Shown: positions 16,062-20,644 of the stretch, one piece after another
Numbering within the stretch: position 1 is the stretch's first letter
How the letters are laid out: each line of letters begins with the position of its first letter
DNA from: CAZFCK01 sp964517355
Lineage (GTDB): Bacteria; Desulfobacterota; Desulfovibrionia; Desulfovibrionales; Desulfovibrionaceae
DNA length: 20,644 bases
Assembly: GCA_964517355.1 (NCBI GenBank)
Contig: CAZFCK010000068.1
Coordinates: 1 to 20,644, forward strand
Direction of reading: 5' to 3'
Made by a program: the position numbers and the translations under genes
The notes under the pieces: model-generated
Database searches by the model: none
The model's input: only the letters and a program-made list of their open reading frames with translations
Told to the model about the DNA's origin: nothing

Positions 16062-16091
16062 TTGATAACATGCGACATGTTAAAATAGTAT
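16062..16091 (+). promoter_or_regulatory. Candidate promoter with 17-bp palindromic operator
   Basis: TTGATA (16062-16067), an 18-base spacer and TAGTAT (16086-16091) form a plus-strand promoter. TAACATG-CGA-CATGTTA (16066-16082) is a perfect dyad filling the spacer. The divergent msbA -35 is only 6 bases away, so one regulator could control both directions. Confidence 0.5.
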
Positions 16092-16125
16092 AACAATGCC
16101 AGGCCAATAACAATTCGGAAATGTG

Positions 16126-16141
16126 CATTATTACAATAATG
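16126..16141. promoter_or_regulatory. Perfect 16-bp palindrome (operator candidate)
   Basis: CATTATT (16126-16132), AC, AATAATG (16135-16141). It lies between the plus promoter candidate and the repeat. Its AT-rich dyad recalls Fur/PerR-type boxes in general form only. Confidence 0.35.
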
Positions 16142-16150
16142 GGACTGTTG

Positions 16151-16230
16151 GACGAAAAGAAAAGAAGAATAACGTCGCGGGATTTCGCGCCCGCACGCCG
16201 GGAAAACGGATTTTTACATATTTTTTCAAC
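16151..16230 (-). repeat. Dispersed T-rich terminator-like repeat, copy 2 (inverted)
   Basis: The reverse complement of this stretch aligns with 9247-9355 end to end, but lacks the about 20-base hairpin present there. It includes GCGGG/CCCGC with a GCGAAAT-type loop and a T-rich tail on the minus strand. It points as a terminator towards msbA from upstream, where no transcript needs ending, which favours a mobile or dispersed repeat over a gene-specific terminator. Confidence 0.75.
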
Positions 16231-16466
16231 AAATGCACAATGTTATAATGGGCACTTTCCCTAGAGTGCCGAGAAATTAAACTATACCCGTACGCCGACT
16301 AGGCCGCAATGGGTGGGATGGTGGTATGCAAATGCACGTTGCCAAGCCCCTCATAAGATTGCATACGCCTATCAATTAAATCTATGAGTAAGGATTATTT
16401 TGATAGAAAACAATCATTTGACTACTCAGCTGGAATGGTATGCATATCTTTTATGGAGGAAACGAC

Positions 16467-17084
16467 ATGACGCAAATGGAACTCGACTGTAAAGGACTGC
16501 CATGCCCCCAGCCTGTGTTGCGCTGCAAGCAGTGTATTGAAGAATCCGGGGCTCAAGTTTTTACCGTATTGTTGGATAATGATGCCGCCAAGGAAAACGT
16601 GAGCCGATTTCTGGGTACCAAAGGCTACGAGGCAAGTGCGGAAAAATCCGGCGACGGTCTGTGGCGGTTGACGGCAACATCACGAAACGCCACAGCCGCG
16701 CCGCAAGCCGCGCCGCAGGAGAACCCGGCTGATACCGCTGCCGCTCAAGAAAAAATATGCGTATTCATTTCTTCACGATTTTTGGGCAGCGGCGACGACG
16801 AACTGGGTGAAAAGCTCATGGGCAATTTTATCGCAACATTGCCCGAACTTGGTGATGAATTGTGGCGTATCATTTTGGTCAATGGCGCAGTTGTCCTGGC
16901 CACCGAGGACGGTCCTGCGTTGGAGTCGTTGAAAAAAATGGAAAAAGACGGAATTTCCATACTCGTTTGCGGCACTTGTCTGGACTTTTTTCATCTTCTT
17001 GAGAAAAAACAGATTGGAGAAACCACGAACATGCTGGACGTAGTCACGAGTCTGCAGCTTGCCACGAAAGTAATACGTCCGTAA
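16467..17084 (+). CDS. yedF: Sulfurtransferase-like selenium metabolism protein YedF
   Basis: This 205-residue protein has two domains. Residues 3-72 are TusA-like with the CPxP motif (LDCKGLPCPQPVLRCK, Cys13). After an Ala/Pro/Gln linker (73-95), residues 97-205 are a DsrE-like domain with SSRFLGSGDDELGEKLM and Cys168/Cys171 in LVCGTCLDFFHL. This is the YedF architecture often found near selenium genes; selenocysteine or selenouridine use in the organism is inferred. The start is ATG 16467, six bases after GGAGGA (16455-16460), a near-ideal ribosome binding site. An in-frame ATG at 16440 lies before this site and is rejected. It is followed 61 bases later by the pseudouridine synthase gene. 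Confidence 0.9.
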   Translation: MTQMELDCKGLPCPQPVLRCKQCIEESGAQVFTVLLDNDAAKENVSRFLGTKGYEASAEKSGDGLWRLTATSRNATAAPQAAPQENPADTAAAQEKICVFISSRFLGSGDDELGEKLMGNFIATLPELGDELWRIILVNGAVVLATEDGPALESLKKMEKDGISILVCGTCLDFFHLLEKKQIGETTNMLDVVTSLQLATKVIRP

Positions 17085-17145
17085 GGAAGAAGCGCGGCGG
17101 GCGGCATATGCCTTGTTTCCCGCCGTGAAACCCTTACGCGACAAC

Positions 17146-17895
17146 ATGTCAGAGACTACCCTGCTGCGTTTGAACCGCGCAATAGCGCAATCCGGGCTAT
17201 GCTCGCGCCGCAAGGCCGATGAACTAATCCAATCCGGGCGGGTCCGCGTCAACGGATGTGTTGCGGATACACCCGGCCTGCGTGTCAATCCCTTGTCCGA
17301 TCATCTTGAAATTGACGGCACTCCAATATCGCTGCTGCGTGAGGAGCAGCTGACGTTGCTGCTCCATAAGCCGCCCAAGGTCATGACGACGTTTGACGAT
17401 CCGCAGGGGCGCCCCACCGTGCTGTCCCTCCTGCCTCCGGAAGTCAGGGCGCAGCGTCCCGTTCCCGTGGGCAGGCTGGATTTCATGTCCGAAGGGTTGT
17501 TGCTCATGAGCACGGACGGGGAATTGACCCACCGCCTTACCCACCCCCGCTATCATTTGCCGAAGATCTATCACGTATCGATTTACGGCAGGGTGCATGA
17601 TCGCAGTCTGGACATCATGCGCAAGGGGATGCTGCTGGCCGACGGTACAAGCCTGGCTCCGGTACAGGTCCGCGTGCTTGAGCAATCACGGAAGAACACT
17701 CTGTTGGAACTGAGGTTGGTGCAAGGCGTGAACCGCCAGATCAGAAGAATGTGCGCGGATTTCAAATATAAAATCAATTTCTTGCGTCGAGTGGCGCAGG
17801 GGCCGCTTTGTCTTGGCGATCTGCCCCAGGGACGGTGGAGAATACTGAACGCGAGCGAACTGACTGCGTTGCGACGCAGTGTCGGCCTACTCTGA
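17146..17895 (+). CDS. rluB: RsuA/RluB-family rRNA pseudouridine synthase
   Basis: This 249-residue protein would isomerise specific uridines in rRNA. An S4 RNA-binding domain (about 7-55: LNRAIAQSGLCSRRKADELIQSGRVRVNG) precedes the catalytic domain (from about 69: LLLHKPPKVMTT). The catalytic aspartate is D112 in GRLDFMSEGLLL, and LVQGVNRQIRRM is the family's conserved C-terminal block. Start chosen: ATG 17146. In-frame GTG 17125 and TTG 17113 would add N-terminal residues not usual in the family, and none of the three has a clear ribosome binding site. A GGCGGG/CCCGCC hairpin (17096-17124) enclosing GGCATATGCC lies just upstream, between this gene and yedF. The RluB versus RsuA/RluF assignment is uncertain. 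Confidence 0.88.
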   Translation: MSETTLLRLNRAIAQSGLCSRRKADELIQSGRVRVNGCVADTPGLRVNPLSDHLEIDGTPISLLREEQLTLLLHKPPKVMTTFDDPQGRPTVLSLLPPEVRAQRPVPVGRLDFMSEGLLLMSTDGELTHRLTHPRYHLPKIYHVSIYGRVHDRSLDIMRKGMLLADGTSLAPVQVRVLEQSRKNTLLELRLVQGVNRQIRRMCADFKYKINFLRRVAQGPLCLGDLPQGRWRILNASELTALRRSVGLL

Positions 17896-17906
17896 TGTTA
17901 TTTTTT

Positions 17907-17932
17907 GTGGGATATTTTTTTCCCGACTTTTT
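17907..17932 (+). terminator. Weak rho-independent terminator after rluB
   Basis: GTGGGA and TCCCGAC pair with one bulge around an 8-base T-rich loop, followed by TTTTT. A second stem, ACTGCGT/ACGCAGT (17863-17880), lies inside the last codons of the gene. Confidence 0.45.
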
Positions 17933-18013
17933 ATTGACTTTTTCATGAAGTAATAATTCTGTTTATTATAGTATAGACATTGTTTGTATTTTTTTTAGAC
18001 TTTTGATTTACTT

Positions 18014-18042
18014 TTAATAACTGTTGTTTTTTGCCTTATAAT
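18014..18042 (+). promoter_or_regulatory. Candidate sigma70 promoter for OmpA-CapA fusion gene
   Basis: TTAATA (18014-18019), 17-base spacer, consensus -10 TATAAT (18037-18042). The leader would be about 170 bases and include the hairpin 18130-18194. Confidence 0.5.
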
Positions 18043-18129
18043 TTGATTATTATGTCCATTGAACTGGGATGGCGTGTTGCGGCGATGCGGGGAATGCATA
18101 TTAATCGCTGCAATAACAAAATTGTGGTT

Positions 18130-18194
18130 GAGGGCATAGTAAAGACTTTTCTCGTCTTCGTCGCATAAAGACTTTACCGTCTGGCAATGCCCTC
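18130..18194 (+). promoter_or_regulatory. Structured leader hairpin upstream of OmpA-CapA gene
   Basis: GAGGGCAT (18130-18137) pairs with ATGCCCTC (18187-18194). Inside, GTAAAG and CTTTAC also pair, and TAAAGACTTT occurs twice (18140s and 18165-18175), allowing alternative folds. It ends 25 bases before the start codon. Confidence 0.45.
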
Positions 18195-18219
18195 GGAATG
18201 TCATGTGGGGTGACGATTC

Positions 18220-20190
18220 ATGTACCGGAGTATGGTTGTGCTCGCGGCCGTGGTATTGTGTTGTGCAACGTGCAGTACAGGACAAAAGTATGACTACGCC
18301 TTGCTGCAACAGCCTTCTTTTCTCAAGGATGGTGGGAAAGGCGTAACAGGCGCCGTTCCTCAATCAAAAGCGCGCCTGGATTCTGTTACTCCACAACGTA
18401 CAAGCGGCTACTCCTCCACGGTGTTGGCGCTGCCTGCCGCGTTGCCGCAAAAACATGCACCGCTTACCTCTTTGAAAAGCAAAGGCGCCCTCTATTCCGA
18501 TCTGAATTCGGTTCCCGGTCCCGGATGTTCAACGCGGGAACAACGGTTTAATTTGTATTTTGCCACCGGCGGAACGGAATTCGCGGCAGAGAGCAATAAA
18601 GATCTCTTGCGTATCAGTGCGTTGCTGCGCAACAACCCCGCAGCCGCAGTTATAATTGAAGGACACACGGACAGCAGGGGCGATGCCATGCGGAATTTGA
18701 GCCTTTCCATACGCAGGGCCGAATATGTACGCACCCTCCTCGCACGTGAACACGGCATTTCCCTTTCGCGAATACAGGCTTTGGGTCTTGGCGAAAGCGC
18801 CCCTTTAATGAGCAACGATACCGGCATGGGGCGCGCGAAAAACAGACGTGTGGCGATCCGCATCGACTTTCCCACAACGCCGGCACCGCGGGCGGTTCCG
18901 GTTGTGACGCATGATATTCCCCAAAAAGGTGAATCACTCACGACGCCCTCTCAAACCTCTTCTCCTGATCCCAACGAAGCGGCGGACGTTCCATTGTCCG
19001 GAAAAATGCAACAAAAACAGCCCGCCGCAATGAATGCCGTTTCGCAAAATAGGGTCCACTCCGTCAATGCGCCGGCTGCATCGGTGCACTATACGCCTCT
19101 GCCGGAGAACTCAAAAACGCAGTCCCCCCCTCCTTCTTCCCAACGGCTAACAGGACGCTATCACGTACAAGAGAAAACCGAAGACACGTTCTCGGCAGCA
19201 CCGGCGCGCGATTCCACTATTGAAATCGCAGCGGTGGGAGATATCATGATGGGGTCCACCTGGCAGGGGAACCATCTGCCTGAAAACGACGGCCGCGACC
19301 TTTTTAGGGACGTGGCCCCGCTCTTTCAGGGGGCTGATGTCGTTTTCGGCAATCTGGAGGGGCCGTTGATTGACGACGGAAGCGGTCGGAAATGCCGCCC
19401 GGGCGCTTCCAACTGCTATGAATTCCGTATGCCCACACGTTATGCGCAACATTTACAACGAGCTGGTTTTACAACTCTCTCCATTGCCAATAATCATGCG
19501 CACGATTTCGGACCACAAGGGCAAGAGAGCACCATCGATACGTTGCGCCAACACGGCATATCACCGGCGGGTGGTGAGGCAATTGCAAAATTTAACATCA
19601 AAAACAAACGGATAGCCATCGCAGGTTTCGCACATACTGGACGAAGGTACGCCTACCCTCTTCAGGATATCGCCGGAGCCAGACGCATTGTGCAACGCCT
19701 CAAACAGGAGCATGATCTGGTCATTGTCTCTTTTCACGGGGGAGCTGAAGGACCACAGGCGGCACAGGTCTTCAACCGGACGGAATATTTCTGTGGAGAA
19801 AACCGCGGCAACGTTGTTCAGTTCGCTCACGCCGTCATTGATGCCGGAGCTGATCTGGTCTTGGGGCACGGTCCTCACGTGTTGCGCGCCATGGAACTCT
19901 ACAAGGGCAAACTGATCGCCTATAGCTTGGGAAATTTCTTAACCTACAAACTCTTCAATACCAGAGGATTGTGTGGACAAAGCGTAATTTTACGCCTGAG
20001 TCTGGATCCGGAAACCGGCGCTTTTCGCAAAGGCAGTCTCACGCCTCTTTTGCTGACGGATAACGGATTGCCCAGGAAAGACAAGGAGATGAGCGCGGTA
20101 CAACAGGTCATGCTTTTGACCAGAAACAATTTTTCTCACAACGCTCTTAATTTCCTCAATGATGCCGGGAAAGTGGCTTTGTCCAACTAG
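18220..20190 (+). CDS. Secreted OmpA_C-CapA (metallophosphoesterase-like) fusion protein
   Basis: This 656-residue protein has an N-terminal signal sequence (hydrophobic 5-17, with Cys14, Cys15 and Cys18; no standard lipobox, so lipoprotein status is uncertain). Residues about 108-218 form an OmpA-like peptidoglycan-binding domain: LYFATGGTEFAAES, GHTDSRGD (148-154, Asp151) and GRAKNRRVAIRI (204-215). A Pro/Gln/Ser-rich linker (219-330) leads to a CapA/PgsA domain (334-600): GDIMMG (340-345), NLEGPL (378-383), NNHAHDFG (424-431), SFHGG (504-508), GHGPHV (549-554) and YSLGNF (568-573). CapA proteins take part in poly-gamma-glutamate capsule synthesis or export, but the catalytic role is unproven. 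The fusion suggests a CapA enzyme tethered to the cell wall. ATG 18220 follows GGGG at 18207-18210. Confidence 0.88.
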   Translation: MYRSMVVLAAVVLCCATCSTGQKYDYALLQQPSFLKDGGKGVTGAVPQSKARLDSVTPQRTSGYSSTVLALPAALPQKHAPLTSLKSKGALYSDLNSVPGPGCSTREQRFNLYFATGGTEFAAESNKDLLRISALLRNNPAAAVIIEGHTDSRGDAMRNLSLSIRRAEYVRTLLAREHGISLSRIQALGLGESAPLMSNDTGMGRAKNRRVAIRIDFPTTPAPRAVPVVTHDIPQKGESLTTPSQTSSPDPNEAADVPLSGKMQQKQPAAMNAVSQNRVHSVNAPAASVHYTPLPENSKTQSPPPSSQRLTGRYHVQEKTEDTFSAAPARDSTIEIAAVGDIMMGSTWQGNHLPENDGRDLFRDVAPLFQGADVVFGNLEGPLIDDGSGRKCRPGASNCYEFRMPTRYAQHLQRAGFTTLSIANNHAHDFGPQGQESTIDTLRQHGISPAGGEAIAKFNIKNKRIAIAGFAHTGRRYAYPLQDIAGARRIVQRLKQEHDLVIVSFHGGAEGPQAAQVFNRTEYFCGENRGNVVQFAHAVIDAGADLVLGHGPHVLRAMELYKGKLIAYSLGNFLTYKLFNTRGLCGQSVILRLSLDPETGAFRKGSLTPLLLTDNGLPRKDKEMSAVQQVMLLTRNNFSHNALNFLNDAGKVALSN

Positions 20191-20247
20191 ATGTTGTCTG
20201 GTCTGATCCTTGCATTGATTTTTTCAAGATCAATAAAGGAGGCAGCC

Positions 20248-20592
20248 ATGGGACAACATGAGAATCGTCACACATCCGGCACCAGGTACGACCGTAGCGA
20301 CCACGGCACGGTTGAGCAATGGCATGCCATTGATATGGAAGATATTGCCGTGACTCCCGGCGCTCTTGAAGCCATAAAAGGGGCCGCCCGCCAAATACTG
20401 CCGCAATACGTGCCTTCCGCGGCATTACGGCAAATGACCATTGCCGACAGCTTGGCGCTTTTCACACAGCGCGTTTTTTGGGGAGAAACCAGCGGCAAAC
20501 TTTTCATTTGCTCGGAGCTTGGCGATAAGCAAATCTGCCTGGATATTCCTTCCGGACATTGGCAATTTCGCGTTACAGGAATGATGCACTAG
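20248..20592 (+). CDS. Hypothetical protein, possibly truncated by insertion sequence
   Basis: This 114-residue protein is not recognised. The N-terminal 35 residues are polar and His/Arg/Asp-rich (MGQHENRHTSGTRYDRSDHG). A helical middle segment follows (TPGALEAIKGAARQILPQYV), and then a strand-like C-terminal part (KLFICSELGDKQICLDIPSGHW). No signal peptide or membrane segment is evident. ATG 20248 is preceded by AAGGAGG (20236-20242) at 5 bases, so translation is well supported; an earlier in-frame ATG at 20191 is rejected for that reason. It lies 57 bases after the OmpA-CapA gene. Its TAG stop (20590-20592) is at the boundary of a putative insertion sequence, so the native C-terminus may be missing. 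Confidence 0.7.
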   Translation: MGQHENRHTSGTRYDRSDHGTVEQWHAIDMEDIAVTPGALEAIKGAARQILPQYVPSAALRQMTIADSLALFTQRVFWGETSGKLFICSELGDKQICLDIPSGHWQFRVTGMMH

Positions 20593-20644
20593 GGCCTGTT
20601 TCTAAATTATTTCAACCAAATTAAACATGCGGCAATGAAGATCA
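20593..20644 (-). mobile_element. Insertion sequence end (IS5-like), cut by window edge
   Basis: From GGCCTGTTTCTAAAT onward the sequence looks like an IS terminus followed, on the minus strand, by the end of a transposase. The flanking CTAG at 20589-20592 is compatible with the short TA/CTAG-type targets of IS5-group elements. The other end and any duplication lie outside the window. Confidence 0.5.
20607..20644 (-). CDS. Transposase C-terminus (IS5-like), partial
   Basis: Read on the minus strand, the last codons give IFIAACLIWLK followed by TAA (20607-20609). A short hydrophobic AACLIWLK-type ending a few bases from the inverted repeat is usual for IS5-family transposases. Only 11 whole codons are visible, so the family is inferred from the tail and the neighbouring terminus. 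Confidence 0.5.
   Translation of the reverse strand, partial: IFIAACLIWLK

Larger units (their letters stand above)
15830..16466. other. Divergent control region between msbA and yedF
   Basis: About 640 bases. It contains a possible structured msbA leader (hairpin GACTGGC/GCCAGCC around 15908-15927), a minus promoter candidate (16026-16055), a plus promoter candidate with operator (16062-16091), a perfect 16-bp palindrome CATTATT-AC-AATAATG (16126-16141) and the inverted repeat copy (16151-16230). Closer to yedF there is a TTGACT (16418-16423) with TATGCA 15 bases on. No gene is supported. Confidence 0.55.
17896..18219. other. AT-rich intergenic region with terminator, promoter and structured leader
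   Basis: About 324 bases, rich in T-runs. It contains the weak terminator at 17907-17932, the promoter candidate at 18014-18042 and the stem-forming leader at 18130-18194. No gene is seen. Confidence 0.55.

Overview
The window looks like a chromosomal segment of a Desulfovibrionaceae-like sulfate reducer (Desulfobacterota). The evidence is a DHH-CBS-poly(A)-polymerase fusion beside xerD, an LL-diaminopimelate aminotransferase (DapL), a YedF selenium-metabolism protein, a CHASE2 adenylate cyclase and T-rich dispersed intergenic repeats. This placement rests on protein families and gene content, not on a search. Most of the genes are ordinary housekeeping or envelope genes. The unusual material is in two secreted fusion proteins, the intergenic repeats and an insertion sequence at the right edge.

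Layout, left to right. (1) Positions 1-3810, minus strand: xerD followed by the DHH-CBS-nucleotidyltransferase gene, with a strong hairpin at 52-82 beyond the second gene. (2) Positions 4016-6272, plus strand: a probable operon dapL-folK-small YHS/TRASH-like membrane protein, with a promoter candidate at 4016 and a terminator at 6238. The folK start is odd: its best reading begins at an ATA codon overlapping the dapL stop. (3) Positions 6410-6964: a small PPOX-fold flavoprotein behind a 14-bp perfect palindrome. (4) Positions 6965-9383: a long AT-rich gap, then a secreted protein joining a catalytically dead pyroglutamyl-peptidase-like domain to an intact nitrilase domain, ending in a repeat-derived terminator. 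(5) Positions 9384-12143, minus strand: a YdcZ-type membrane protein and a CHASE2 adenylate cyclase. (6) Positions 12504-15829, minus strand: the lipid A/LPS cluster msbA, DUF374 acyltransferase-like protein and LpxL-like acyltransferase.

(7) Positions 15830-16466: a divergent control region with back-to-back promoter candidates around a 17-bp palindrome, plus a second copy of the repeat found near 9300. (8) Positions 16467-17895, plus strand: yedF and an RsuA/RluB-family pseudouridine synthase. (9) Positions 18014-20592, plus strand: a promoter with a consensus -10, a structured leader, and a secreted OmpA_C-CapA fusion protein, followed by a short unrecognised gene. (10) Positions 20593-20644: what appears to be one end of an IS5-like insertion sequence, with the last codons of a minus-strand transposase. 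The stop codon of the short gene lies exactly at this junction.

Two repeat families occur within the window: an 80-109 bp element in opposite orientations (9247-9355 and 16151-16230), and an AGAGCAT...ATGCTCT hairpin element (7555-7590 and 12291-12388). No tRNA, rRNA or CRISPR array was seen.
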